Part shown: one piece after another, positions 43,748 through 54,357 of the stretch
How the letters are laid out: each line of letters opens with the position of its first letter
How positions within the stretch are numbered: position 1 is the first letter of the stretch
NCBI GenBank assembly: GCA_963575745.1
Contig: CAUYUJ010016142.1
Span: forward strand, 5,001-67,000
Source of the DNA: Prorocentrum cordatum
Lineage: Eukaryota; Sar; Dinophyceae; Prorocentrales; Prorocentraceae
DNA length: 62,000 nt
Direction: 5' to 3'
Program-made: the position numbers and the translations under genes
The notes under the pieces: model-generated
Database searches by the model: none
Told to the model about the DNA's origin: nothing
The model's input: only the letters and a program-made list of their open reading frames with translations

Positions 43748-44326
43748 CCTCACGGGTGCCGGGCGACCAGCGTTCAAGATGTTGCTCTCGAGTAAGCACA
43801 GCGCACGGTCGTCTTACAGCATGGCAGGAGCTTCGCTGAAGGGCGGTGCCCTATGGCAGGGTGGCTCTCGCCTGAGCGCTGCGCACGTTCGTCCTGAAAG
43901 CTTGCCAGGGCTTCGCGGATGGAGGGCAAGGGAGGGAGGGAGGGAGGGAGGAGAGTGAGGGAGGAGAGACGGAGGGAGGGAGGGAGGGATGGAGGGCAAG
44001 CGGCCTTTCAAACGTTGCTCTCGCCTTTTAGCGCTGCGCACGCTTCATCCTGAGAGTCTGCCGGTGCCGCACGGGCAGCGGGCGGTGACTTCCCAAGAGG
44101 GTCTGCAACAGTCTCGGGGATTCCTCTAGCCGGCGTCCCAGGTGAAAACATTTTGACACAGTGTCGGCCTGTCAGCGCGAAATGACTGCGTTGATTCGCG
44201 GTGTTGAGGTCCTGAGAATGGCGTTCTGGCACGGCTCAGGATCGTCAGGGCGCAGCAGTAACATTGGTCCGCCGCGTTGAAGTCCAAGGAATCGTGTTCT
44301 GTCACGGTTCAGGACTTTTACACAGT
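43748..44326. other. unassigned, with GGGA tract and imperfect direct repeats
   Basis: 43930-43990 is (GGGA)n. GTTGCTCTCG.CT..AGC.CTGCGCACG.TC occurs at 43783, 43860 and 44017. GTTGA.GTCC..GAAT.G.GTTCTG.CACGG.TCAGGA repeats at 44200 and 44275. No gene recognised. Confidence 0.5.
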
Positions 44327-44480
44327 TGTCTTCAAGCGGGGCCCTTCCATCAGTGAAGGTGGATGCTTGTAGGTACCTATGAAAAGGGAACTCGGAGGGA
44401 TGGTTTTTGCACTATCGCTGATGATGGGTTTACAGTGGCCCTCCTCCTCCTCCTCGTCCTCCTCCTCCATCTCCTGGCCC
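44327..44480 (+). repeat. dispersed repeat with microsatellite tail, copy 2
   Basis: Homologous to 3526-3760, see there; tail is (CTC)n followed by CAT repeats. Confidence 0.6.
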
Positions 44481-44489
44481 ATCTCATCA

Positions 44490-45078
44490 CCAACGTCACC
44501 ATCATCAGCAGCAGCATCAGCATCAGCGTCAGCATCATCAACCTCACCATCACCATTACCATCACCATCACCATTACCATCATCATCATCAGCAACCGCC
44601 ATCATCACCATCATTAGCAACAATATCATCAGCAGCATCATCACCACCACCATCATCATCAGCATCAGTATCACCATCGCGATGGCAGTCGCCACCGCCA
44701 TCATAATCATCATCGCCATCACCATCACCGTCACCATCATCAGTATCATCACCAGCATCAGCAGAATCAGCATCACCATCATCATCAGCATCATCATTAG
44801 CATCAGCATCATCATCCCCACCCACCACCTTCGTCCTCATCCTCATCATCACCACCACCACCGTCATCACCTATATCATCTGTATCATCAACATCATCAT
44901 CATCATCAGCATCATCATCATCCTCAGCATCATCATCCTCATGTTCATCTTCATCTTCATCATCATCATCATCGTCGTCGTCGTCGTCACCACCAGTATC
45001 ATCGTCGTCATCATCATCATCAGCATCAACATCATCATGTCACCATCACATCATCACCATCACCATCATCATCACAAT
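44490..45078. repeat. long degenerate (CAT)n tract
   Basis: CATCATCACCATCAG repeats for nearly 600 bp. Confidence 0.95.
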
Positions 45079-45930
45079 CGCCCCTGGCGGGCTCATGGAC
45101 GTCGAACGCAGCCAAAACCCCAAGACAGCCGAGGTGGCACGCGTGACGGCGTCAAGCACCTTGTTTCCAGCACCCCCCAAGACGGCCATACGCAAAGCGC
45201 GCCAAATGTTACGGCCCTCTGAAGACCAGATACAAGATAACACGGGTTCGGACCTGCGTGCTCCCTCGCGCACCAACTACCCAGAAGCCTGTACCGGCAC
45301 GGTGGCGGGACTTGCCACAGGCAGCTGGATACCTTGACAAGCTGTAGATTCGATCGTACATTGTCGCGAAGCCTGTGCAATCTCTGTTCTCTCGCCGCGT
45401 CATCCAAATTTGTGGCCTGACGACGACTGCACTCACTGCCGTAAATCGCTTGAGTTTGGTCAAATCCGCCGACTCGCGCGTGGCGGGAATGAGAAGCCGT
45501 GTGAAATGATTGGAGTCCCCCAACCCCCTGTTGCCCCTACCTAGGATCCACAAGCACCTCCCAACCAAGACCCCTTGCCGTGTGACGATTTGCCTATACA
45601 GGTCCGTGCTCAGAGAGTCCCTGCTAACCCGAGGCGGACTCCAATCGGGCAACGGGAAGGTACCGCCAGGCCTGCAGGGTACCCCCGATTTAAAAGCAGA
45701 GATCCAAGAAGTCACCAAGCAGGCCGACAGGACAGCGTAGGAGAGGTCCAAGAAAGGCCCGAGCGGGCTCACGACGGACCCAAGAGAGCTGCAAAGCGAT
45801 CTCAAGAGGGCGCCCCCCAAAAGTTCACGTACACGCGCAGAGAGGCCAGAGCATCACTATATTCGTTGATCTATCATCGTGTCTCCTGCTTAACTTTACC
45901 ATGACTGGGGCACCTGGCCAACCCAAGATC
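45079..45930. other. unassigned sequence
   Basis: A 203-codon minus-strand frame (45820-45209) has no recognisable domain. Decamer-like CCAAGAGAG units at 45740-45810. Nothing else identified. Confidence 0.35.
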
Positions 45931-45945
45931 AGACACGACTCCCCG

Positions 45946-46476
45946 TCATTCGGGGATCAGCGGAATGACGCAAGCCGCTTGAGTAAACCATCTCTGTCTC
46001 GGTCGTGAAATCTGGCGTGTCGTACTCACGTTCGACGTACTTGTCCACGTCGAGCGGATCGAAACGTTCTCTGCCTCCAAGAACTCGTACAGAAAGCTAT
46101 ACATCCCCTGGAAGTTATTCACCTCATGGACACTATCAAGGTTGAAGTGGAACCTGAAGTTTTCTTTGATTTCATTCATAGCGCCCACAGGCCGCTCCAT
46201 CGCCAGATTGAGCAGGAACAGAATGATGATCACCAGAAAACTCATCGCCTGCGGGAGCACCTTGCGCATTCTCAATTCTAGGTGCAGCCGGTCGCGCCAG
46301 AGACTGTTTGGAAGCGCGTTCGCCCTCATTGCTGCTGGCGTGGCGCTACTGGTTGCACTCGGCATCGGGGTGGCCCTGCTCGTACTGCTCGCCGCCTTGA
46401 AGCGCAAAGCTGAGCACTCGAGCCACATGTTCTCATTCCGAAGGGCCACCGGAAAACAAACGCACGGTGTGCCCAT
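45946..46476 (-). pseudogene. polycystin-like channel, N-terminal exon (S1 + start of TOP domain)
   Basis: The minus strand encodes RDRLHLELRMRKVLPQAMSF followed by LVIIILFLLNLAMERP (a membrane segment, S1-like), then NEIKENFRFHFNLDSVHEV, NNFQGMYSFLYEFLEAE: the layout of a polycystin N-terminus leading into the extracellular domain. After EAE the sensible sequence continues one base out of frame as RFDPLDVDKYVEREYDTPDFTTETEM (about 46062-45985, in parts), so there is a frameshift near 46065. The segment supplies exactly what the channel exon at 25043-26740 lacks, on the same strand and upstream of it. It may be the first exon of that gene, across a ~19-kb repeat-filled intron, or a paralogue fragment. 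Start codon not fixed. Confidence 0.5.
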
Positions 46477-46555
46477 CGGCTAGATGACGATTCAGACGCC
46501 TTGTAACTCTGGCCGCCTCCAAGCCCGCCCAAAACAAGCCTCATGAGGAGGAGGA

Positions 46556-46569
46556 GGAGGAAGAGGAGG
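46556..46569. repeat. LINE target-site duplication, 3' side
   Basis: GGAGGAAGAGGAGG, identical to 53659-53672 at the other end of the element. The target is a GGA microsatellite, so the exact length is uncertain. Confidence 0.6.
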
Positions 46570-46733
46570 GTGAGGGTGAGGGCCACCGAGAGCGCGTCCG
46601 ATCCGAACACGCCTCAGTAACAAATGAGAACCCTGAGGGGCCGCAAGGCGGCGGACATATTATGTACTGAGAGGGCGGGCGGGGGCCAGGGAAAACCGAC
46701 GCCACGAAACCGCTCCCAGGAGGGCAAGACGAG

Positions 46734-48521
46734 TTATGTCTGCGCCTTGCCCTCGGGGCGCTTGGGGCGCCCTTGGCGGCCGTGGAAGATCCTGTCGATC
46801 AACCCCAGCTGATTGGCCCTCGTGCTCGGATTCTCTGAGAGCCCAGCACAGGGACGACGGAGCTTCCGAACGCTCCGAGACGTCTCGAGGGTCGTCGTGC
46901 CAGCACACTTACGGCAACAGTAGACCGAATTCACGCAGAAAGCGTCGTGGCCCAGAGCCGCAAACTCGGCAATGAGCTCGTTCGACCCCGAACCGTTTGA
47001 AACCTCGCCGACCACAGGCTCCTGGGGAGGGTCCGTGGGCCCAGGAAGGGGTCCCTCCGAGGCCTCGCAAGGCCCTTCTCCCAAAAAGTCCGCGACAAGC
47101 ACTTGTGACGGGGCAATGCGGGGGTCCGACACTTTGACCCAGACCTCCCCCGAATTCTTAAACCATTCAGCACAGGCCAGACTCTGGAGGCTAGAGGGCT
47201 CACATTTCCTTCCCGGCCCAGTCCTAAGCCAAGCTAGAGTCGAGTCCGATCGAGCCGATCTCACACATCTCCTGCACCCATGCTCTTTGAGTTTCCTGCA
47301 CCACCAAAGATCATGATCTGAACCACGTCCGAACACGACTGGCTGCCTCAGAACCTCACGGGCCTCAGGATCCTGAACGGGCGGCGGAGGACCTCGACCC
47401 CAACTCTCCGAGACGATGACTCGTAAGCACGCCCACGAAATAAACTGCAACGTGGCCTTATGGACCTTCAGAGCCTCTGTGAGCGACTCAGAAACCGCGT
47501 TGGCGATCATGTGGTGCGCCGCACCTGCCTTGGCGAAGTAATCAGCCCAGGCATTGCCGAGCCAGTTCTCCAACTCCTCAGGATTCTCCAGCACACTGTC
47601 GAGGTCACGGTGTGCAGGAGTCCACTCAAAACAAACTGGGTACTCAAGTGCACGACGCGGCGCAGCCTGAAAAATCTCGCGCCATATCCTGGCGTGCTTG
47701 CCTCGACCGTGCTGAAGGGATTGATCCCAAGACTTGCCCTCGGTTACCAGCCCCAGGAGATCAGACACGAACAGCTCGCGATCAGGATGAACTTCCAAAC
47801 CCATTTTGATCGCATATCTCTCAGCACGGCCAACGGTCTGCACATAGAAGGGCAGCGGTCCATACACTGCACGAACAGGCAAAAGGGTCGTGGGGTCCAG
47901 CTGGATGCATGAATACCCACACCGCCTAGTCTCTGGAACACTGGAGGCGAGGCCCGAACCGTCGGTGTAGCTCTTGGGGCCCCAAGGCCCGTCGGTGTCT
48001 CCCCACAGTAGAACCTCCGAGCTTATAGTGTCTGGCCCAGGAATACCCACAGGAGGAGCAGGGGCCCCAAAGACCAGATAATTGGACCCCCAAGCCAGAC
48101 GCCCATCATACCATTCGCCCCCCTTCAAGAGCATGCCTCTGGTTGCCTCCAAGTCCTCTGAGATGTCCAAGAAGTCCTCACGCTGCGCGAGCAGCTCGGG
48201 GCAGTCGTAGAGCACGTGGCCCCAAATACCCTGAGACTGGGCCCCACAAGCTGCACACGGCCTGATTGGTACCTTATGACGGGCATCTTGGAGCTGAGGG
48301 ATGGGGAGGTTCCCTGACCAGTGCGCTTGGAGGGCCCCGAGTCTACGAACACACTTGATACTCTTCACCGAGTTGCGTAAGCCTCGGTGCCATATCTGCT
48401 CGCCAGGCTCAGCGGTGTAAAAATGCTTGAGCAGCCGCTCGTCCTGCCAACGCTGGATCCCCTGGGTGAGGAACACCTTCAGGTCGGCAAGGCACATGAC
48501 GCGCAAGTCGAAAACATTGCC
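46734..48521 (-). pseudogene. LINE ORF2 part 3: CCHC finger and RNase H
   Basis: Same frame as the RT part, separated by a TGA at 48522. An N-terminal WQDERLLKHFYTAEPGEQIW thumb-like region is followed by CAACGAQSQGIWGHVLYDC, a C-X2-C-X9-H-X4-C finger as found after the RT domain of many LINEs. RNase H follows: SYTDGSG (47952-47972, first Asp), VGRAERYAI (Glu), ELFVSDLLGL (second Asp), FEWTPAHRD (His) and GNAWADYFAK (last Asp, about 47530-47558), so the whole D-E-D-D set is kept. The C-terminal third is Cys-rich (WWCRKLKEHGCRRC, FCVNSVYCCRKC). Stop at 46734. Confidence 0.9.
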
Positions 48522-50060
48522 TCAATCATCAACCACCATATGACTAAATACTAGGTTCCACCCAATACGTCGTAAAGTCAGCCAGCAGGCCCCGATCGGG
48601 CCTCGAGTGTTAGCCCAAGACAGTGTGCCGATCTTATCTCGGAGAGCCTCCCAAGCCCGATGTAGACGACTGTCGGGTATTCTACCGTCCCAGACCCACT
48701 CCGCAAATTTAATAACAATAGCTATAGTGGCGTGGTAAATAGGATCGTAGAATTCGCTCTTGTGGCTAATCAAGTAGGCGGTCACACCAGTGTTAAATTT
48801 ACCTGGCGCGCCGTTCAAGACGGCGGCGAAAAGACGCAACTCTCGAAGTGCAACGTCGCTAACTCCAGCAACTGCAGCACCGTGCGCCGCTGATGGAAGG
48901 GCGCCTGTGCGCCACAAAGCCGTCGCGACCTTGCCGGCCGCAGACTTCAGCATGGAAAACCTCGCCTTCCTTTCTCTGAGCTGTTTGAGACGCTTCTTTT
49001 CCATACCCCGAATAACCTTGGGCCCCGTGAGCTCGTGACCTAGGTTCCTCATGTGGCCTTTGTACGGGATCTTCATGGAGCCCATGTGGCTCTGCACCCC
49101 CTTCCAGAACTTCCGAGAACCAACAACAGCCCCAGACTTGGAAGCCTTCAAGATCATGCCGAGACCCTTGGAGTCCTGGATGAAACCCTTCGCGGCCAGC
49201 GCAAGGTACTTGGCCTCCCTGGGGTCCTGGGAGGTATGTTGGAGCCCAATGTCGCCCATGAGCGTCCTCGGGGTCACCGTGGGGGAGACCTTCGAGACCC
49301 TCTGCACCGACCTATATGTGAGCAAGTACAAGGCGTATGTGGCGTGGGTACACCCAGCTAGGATCCCTTGGAAGGACCGAAAAGATCTGGATACACTCCC
49401 AAAGGCCCTTATTCGGCGGGGCTGTTGGTAGCTCTGAATGAGGAGCCAAAGCAAACGCAGTGGAAACCCAAGGGCCTGGCCTTCTCGGAGCAGCGCATGT
49501 GGGTCCACCATGTCATAACATTTGCTCATATCAAGCAAGATTGTACATGTCTGTTCCCCCAACAACTGCGCAACCTCCTGCTGAATATTATGATCGAAAG
49601 CCGAGTCCGTAGACGTGTGGCCCGCTCTCGTGCCCCACATCTGGTCGCACTGGTAGCCAGCCTGCCACGATGCCGAGACTGGTCTCCTGAGCTTGCCCCA
49701 GAGTCGAACCAACGCGTGGGATAGCACAATCAATCGTGCGTCCCCGTCAGGTTTAGGTAAGCGAACCATTTCACTGTAAACCCGCTCAGGAGGCCAGGAC
49801 AGCCACTGCTCGAAAAGCATAAACATCTTGGCGATGCGCTCGGGCGCTTGGTCCGACAGAGCGCCCAGGCATCTGGGTGAGATGCGGCTCGGCCCAGCTG
49901 CCGTACGCGTCGAAAACTTGCGAATGGCAGCCCGCACTTGCTGGTGGTCGAGCTCAGGCAGAGCGGGCCAGCTCTCATAGCCTGGCGGCAGCTCTGGGGG
50001 CGACAGGTCGTGATGTCGCCATGCGCCTTCCCACACATCGAGGGTGTGGTTTGCCAGCAG
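48522..50060 (-). pseudogene. LINE ORF2 part 2: reverse transcriptase
   Basis: RT domain in order: RTAAGPSRISPRCLGALS, VRLPKPDGDARLIVLSHALVR (RT1-2), TCTILLDMSKCYDMVD (motif A with catalytic Asp), SFQGILAGCTHATYA (motif B), then TPRTLMGDIGLQH at about 49240-49270. In motif C the usual x-D-D is M-G-D: codon 49254-49256 is GGC where GAC is expected, so the first catalytic aspartate of motif C is lost. The thumb/linker continues to FSHMVVDD before the TGA at 48522. It is in the same frame as the endonuclease part, from which only the TAA at 50061-50063 divides it. Confidence 0.92.
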
Positions 50061-52376
50061 TTACGGCTGGGCGTTCACGCCGAAATTGAGCTGCTCCTGC
50101 TTGCCGCGCACCTTGGAAGCAGCATGGGCCAGACTGGCCCCTCCTAAGAAAGCCTGCTTGGCCCAGCCACGCCAAGCCTTCTCCGAGACCCCTCTCGCTG
50201 CCTTCAACACCGCATCGGCCTTCAGCATGATGTTGTCCAGGCCCGAACCGAAGTCGCGGTCACCGATCGTGCCCAAGCCTCGCAGCAGGAAGTCGACGGT
50301 GTCCTGATCTAGGTGGTGGCATGTCTTCTTGTCGCGGGCGATCCTACGGCAATATTGGTCCACCTCGTAGAAGGCCTGCAGCACCTTGGTATACTGCAGG
50401 GGCGTAAGCTGGCAGACCACAGAAGCCAACTGTAACCTTTGACAGAACCTGCCCAGTCGATCCCGCTCCGACCTGAGATGCTGGCACCATCTTTTGACCG
50501 TCGCCCACGCATAGACCTTTGGCTCGCGATAAGTACGACGGCGCGGAGGTTCCCATGCCAGCAGCTTCCACTTGAAACGTGGAGGGCCTGACCTGCCAAC
50601 GAACGGAATCGCATCCTTGTCAACCTTGTCATAGCGTCCAGCCAACTCGAAATCGACTCCATCGAGCACCGTGTCCCAAACCAAGGCAAGATTCGAAACC
50701 CCCCTCACTTCCAGAAAAATATGATCCACTGCATCCCACGGGTACGGGAACCTGGCGCACCCACATGGCGGAATAACAGGGAAAGCCCTTGGCTCATCTG
50801 GCACAAGACACCATGCTGGCCTATCTTCACCCAGACTATCAATTCTGACTGGATAATGCGGGGGAGGTACTGTGCCGTACGTGTCCTCCACCACTGCAGT
50901 CCCGAGCCTTGACGACAAGTTTGCACAAGCTATGAAGTAGTCAATCTTCGAATTGCCGCCATCCTTGCAGCACGTGGCCGACGGTGGAGTGTAAGACAAC
51001 CCAGCCAAAGACTCAATCCACCCCCTCGCATTCAGAGCCGCTATGTCAGAGTTCCAGTCACCTGCTAAGATCCAGCCGAACCCCGCAGCATTCCAGAAAG
51101 CGACTCTCTGCGCGATGGCCCACAGTATGGAAAGATTCTCACCCGTCAGACCGATGCTTGTCACTAAGTATGCACTGACCACAATCACCCCACCAGGAAC
51201 TCCCCAATTGACAAAGCTGGCCACCACTCTGCCTGGGTAAATAATGGGGTCGCCATCGGGAGGCTTCGTGATCATCACATTCGTGGGCGCCAAAATTGCA
51301 ACCCCACAGTGGTTGGCCTGCGGACCCTTGGCATTGGTCGCCAAGGCTGGTGCCCACATGCCGTGGAAGCCGAGGTCCTTGGCGCGGTGCTGGAACTCCC
51401 CGAGGCGTGACTCCACCACCCTCGTCTCCTGTGCGCAAATGATCTTGGCCTTCACCACGGCCAGAAAGTCGAACAATGGTCCGAAAGAGCCCGCATTCAC
51501 CGACATAATTGTTCCTGCAATGGCAGGTGGAGAAGATTTGCCCTCCAACTCACCCGTCTTAGATATATCAGACCCGACGCTCATGCTACCACGTCCGAGA
51601 TCCAAATGTTCATCAGCGGGGGCGGAGGGAGATGACGAGGCTGCGCCTGCCGCCTCATCGCGTTCTGACTGACGTATTTCCAAGGGGTTCGGGCAAATAG
51701 TGGGGAAGAGGTCGTCAGCTTCCCGATCTTCATCAAGAAACTCGAAAGGGTCGTACTCCCCGTCCATGTTTGATCCCACCATGGCTCCAGTAGGTCGGTA
51801 CCCTCTGCCGTCCAATGTCGCGGCAGGCTCACAGCGAGGCGAAGAGGGTGAGTGGTGCGTGCCATGGGGGCCAGTGGCCTCCCACGGTCGGTACTCTCCG
51901 CCCTCAGTTGTCCTCAATGCTGCTTGCCCGCTGACGACGGACGGTGAGCAGTGCGTGCCTCCTGGAGCCGAGAACGTCGTAGAAGCACTCCCCATCCGTG
52001 AAGCAGAAGCCGCACTCTGCGAGGTACGCGATGCACGGGGTTCCACCTCAGCGCTCTGCTCGGCGAGCCGAGTGAGCGGTGCTGAGGGTAGCCAACTCGT
52101 GCCAATACCCTTCTCATCCCAAGAGACACGTGCCGATGCCGCAGAAGACGCCGCACTCTGTGACGTACACGGTGCACGGGGTTCCGCCCCAGGCCTCTGC
52201 TCGGCTAGCCGAGTGAGCCTCCCTGGGGGTAGCCAACGCGTGCCAATAACCTCAGACTCCTCCCAAGAGACGCTTGCCCACGGTGTAGCACTCGCCGCCG
52301 GAGCCGTAGTCCTCGAAGGAGTTGTAGATGAAGCTGATACCCCGCTTCGAAGGGACTCCTCATTGCTTGCCGTCAT
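50061..52376 (-). pseudogene. LINE ORF2 part 1: linker and AP endonuclease
   Basis: ATG at 52374-52376, 43 nt downstream of the ORF1 stop (52420). About 260 residues of Ser/Ala/Glu-rich linker containing a ~35-residue repeat (SWEESEVIGTRWLPPGRLTRLAEQ and SWDEKGIGTSWLPSAPLTRLAEQ, in parts). Then an exonuclease/endonuclease/phosphatase fold: AKIICAQETRV (catalytic Glu, near 51430), GVAILAPTN, WILAGDWNSD (near 51050), NSKIDYFIA (near 50945) and PPPHYPV (near 50860) with the terminal His. It ends at TAA 50061-50063 directly after NFGVNAQP; the frame continues as LLANHTLDVWEGAW, so the stop is an inactivating mutation, not a real C-terminus. Confidence 0.9.
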
Positions 52377-52419
52377 TGCTGCTGCACAGAATAAAATTCC
52401 AATCCCGAAGCTGACGAAG

Positions 52420-53469
52420 CTATTGTTTGCGAGCCCTCTTGCACGCCTCGATGTACGTCGTCTGGAACCGCTTGAAACTTTCCGTGACCGCCTCGGCAGA
52501 GACGCTTTCGTCCGTGGGGATTCCTGCCGCGTTGAGCGTTGCCCGCATGTCCTCCTCTTCCATCTCGATGTCGGAAGGTTCGTCCTCGTCAGGTTCTTGT
52601 GCAGGTGGTTCTGCAGTCTGGGGCGAGGGTGGCTTTGCCTGCGGCGCCTGCTGCAGCTTGGTGACCGTCTCCGCCATCGCTTGCAGCCCAGCCGTAAGAT
52701 CAGGCCCCAAGCCCAGAGTGCTGGCGACGCGCCCCAGCTGTTCCACCGACACGGCGAACCCAGGGAGCATCTCATGGAGCGTGGGCGGCCGCTCCTGCTC
52801 GGGCGGGCGCACCTGGGACATGGCCTTGCGCGTCTCCTCTTCGAGCCTGACCACCTCTGCGGAGGCCTCCGCGAGCTTAGCTTCAGCTTTGTCCAAGTGA
52901 CCCTGCAGCTCATGGATCTTGGCCTTCTGCTCTTCGACCGCCTTGCGCACGCTGGACTCCTGGGACCTCGCATGCTGGAGCTTAGCCGCCAGCGACCGAG
53001 CCTGGTCCTCGATCGGGCGCCCATCGAACAGCTCCCGCTCCAAAGTCTCCTTCTCCTTCTTGAAATTGGCCAGCACCGTCGCATCCTTGTCGGGTGAGAG
53101 CATGCGAATGATACCGTCCAGTTCCTTGATGCGCTTGCGTTTCTCTTCTGCTCCATCGGGCTGTGACTGCGCCCGTGGTGGTGGTGGCGAGGGCTCGGCC
53201 TTCTCCGCGGTGAGCCTCTTGATCTGTTCTTCGAGCTGTGCACACCGAGCCGCGAGGCCTTTGTCGACTGGGCTAGGGCCCTTAGTTCCCGCAGCATGGA
53301 CACTGGGGGTTTTGCCTCGCTTGTACTCTTTGAACACCACCGACTTGTGGAGTTGACACTGCTTGCAGTACAACGTCCCTCCTGCATTGAACCACGGCTT
53401 GCCAGTGACTGAGTGGACACACGACTTGCATATCCAAGGTTCGTCAGCAGCAACCCTACGAGGAGCCAT
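52420..53469 (-). CDS. LINE ORF1 (zinc ribbon, coiled coil)
   Basis: 349 aa from ATG 53467-53469 (MAPRRVAADEPW) to TAG at 52420. The frame is open further upstream into the spliced leader but contains no earlier ATG. Near the N-terminus ICKSC-(18)-YCKQC forms a C4 zinc ribbon like those in dinoflagellate LINE ORF1 proteins. Residues from about 85 to 225 are strongly charged with heptads (CAQLEEQIKRLTAEKAE, AVEEQKAKIHELQGHLDKAE), a coiled coil. The C-terminal third is Pro/Glu-rich and ends in ACKRARKQ. Such ORF1 proteins bind the element RNA. Intact in this copy. Translation start inferred from first ATG. Confidence 0.85.
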   Translation of the reverse strand: MAPRRVAADEPWICKSCVHSVTGKPWFNAGGTLYCKQCQLHKSVVFKEYKRGKTPSVHAAGTKGPSPVDKGLAARCAQLEEQIKRLTAEKAEPSPPPPRAQSQPDGAEEKRKRIKELDGIIRMLSPDKDATVLANFKKEKETLERELFDGRPIEDQARSLAAKLQHARSQESSVRKAVEEQKAKIHELQGHLDKAEAKLAEASAEVVRLEEETRKAMSQVRPPEQERPPTLHEMLPGFAVSVEQLGRVASTLGLGPDLTAGLQAMAETVTKLQQAPQAKPPSPQTAEPPAQEPDEDEPSDIEMEEEDMRATLNAAGIPTDESVSAEAVTESFKRFQTTYIEACKRARKQ

Positions 53470-53636
53470 GGCGCGCGCAGGAGACTGGGCCACGGGCCTC
53501 TGTGCGGGGAGGCCGTGACTGATGAAGAAAGACTGCCAGGCCGCAAGCGAGCCTTGCCACGCTCGGGAAACAGAGCGATCCCGTTTTGGCACGGAGGCGC
53601 GGAGCCCCCAATGTGCAAGCTCTTGAGCCAAAATGG
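53470..53636 (-). other. LINE 5' UTR
   Basis: Between the full leader and the ORF1 ATG. It begins with the 15-nt leader relic and shows no further recognisable promoter elements. Confidence 0.7.
53622..53636 (-). other. DinoSL relic (truncated leader)
   Basis: CCATTTTGGCTCAAG, which is DinoSL minus its first seven bases. This is what remains when the AG inside an older genomic leader copy is used as a new trans-splice acceptor. Confidence 0.95.
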
Positions 53637-53658
53637 CTTGAGCCAAAATGGCTACGGA
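53637..53658 (-). other. complete 22-nt dinoflagellate spliced leader
   Basis: Reads TCCGTAGCCATTTTGGCTCA + AG on the minus strand, the full DinoSL with the permitted T at position 1. It directly follows the target duplication, so it is the exact 5' end of the retroposed RNA. It is a genomic copy of a trans-spliced mRNA end, not an SL RNA gene (no donor GT follows). Confidence 0.97.
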
Positions 53659-53810
53659 GGAGGAAGAGGAGGAGGAGGAGGAGAAGGAGGAGGGAGAGAA
53701 GGAGGAGGGGGAGGGGGAGGGGGAGGGGAGGGGGAGGAGGAGGAGGAGGAGGAGGAGGAGGAGGAGGAGGAGGAGGAGGACGACGACGAGGAGGAGGAGG
53801 AGGAGCCTCG
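53659..53810. repeat. (GGA)n microsatellite; LINE target
   Basis: GGA-rich with GGGGGA and GACGAC interruptions. Its first 14 bp equal the target duplication at 46556-46569; before insertion the tract was presumably continuous with 46546-46569. Confidence 0.9.
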
Positions 53811-53978
53811 TGGCGTCCGAATGACATGGCGCGGCAAGGCCAAGACGGCCCGAGACTGGCCCAAGACAGATTGCAAACTCACCAAAGCGGCTCCAGAGGC
53901 AGGAGGGCTCCGGCGCTCCTCGAGACAGCCTGACAGCCGAGTCCTTTCATGTCAGAAAGCCCTCAACAGAGGCTACCG

Positions 53979-54137
53979 TCAGGTCGGGCGTGTCCTCCTA
54001 CAGGCGTCTTCTGGACGAAAAATGAAAAATAGTACAGCAATAAATTTAGAACAATACATAAGAATACTCAAAAAACGTCCCCTCTTTTTTAAACAATTTT
54101 TGAATATTCCTCCTGTAGAGGGACACGTCCGACTTAA
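53979..54137. mobile_element. MITE 3
   Basis: 159 bp, TCAGGTCGGGCGTGTCCTCC at the left and GAGGGACACGTCCGACTTAA at the right, extending through TACAGG/CCTGTA. Same TIR family as 19931 and 22735. AT-rich interior (AATAAATTTAGAACAATAC). No convincing 8-bp duplication (GGCTACCG versus AGCCATTC), so it is older or the flank has mutated. Confidence 0.8.
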
Positions 54138-54357
54138 AGCCATTCAGCAGGCCCCTATGATGCGAAAGGCTGAATTATCGCGTTTCGCCTTAACACCACG
54201 GGCTGGGCGGCTCAGGATATCATCCAAAGGCCTTCCGAGCACTTCCTGACCACAACAAGCAGCTTCGCAGCGGCCCAACAAAAGCCCCCCGAGGGTCCAG
54301 AATGGACCCAAGTCGGTCCAAAATTACCCCAAGTCGGACTCAATACAGTGGGAGCTC
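54138..54357. other. unassigned sequence
   Basis: A few CCAAGTCGG/CCAAAATT decamer-like units. Nothing else recognised. Confidence 0.35.

Larger units (their letters stand above)
46570..53658 (-). mobile_element. LINE (non-LTR retrotransposon), near full length, DinoSL-capped
   Basis: A 7.09-kb element on the minus strand: 22-nt DinoSL plus relic, 5' UTR (about 150 nt), ORF1 (53469-52420), ORF2 (52376-46734) with AP endonuclease, reverse transcriptase, CCHC finger and RNase H, then a 164-nt 3' UTR ending in a CCCTCACCCTCACCC tail rather than poly(A). Flanked by a 14-bp repeat inside GGA microsatellite. ORF2 has two in-frame stops and an altered RT active site, so this copy is dead, but it is collinear with no frameshift over 5.6 kb, so inactivation is fairly recent. 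Confidence 0.93.

Noticed and set aside
45209-45820. 203-codon minus-strand frame as a gene
   Set aside because: No recognisable motif or membrane pattern, and the flanks are repeats. Not enough support.
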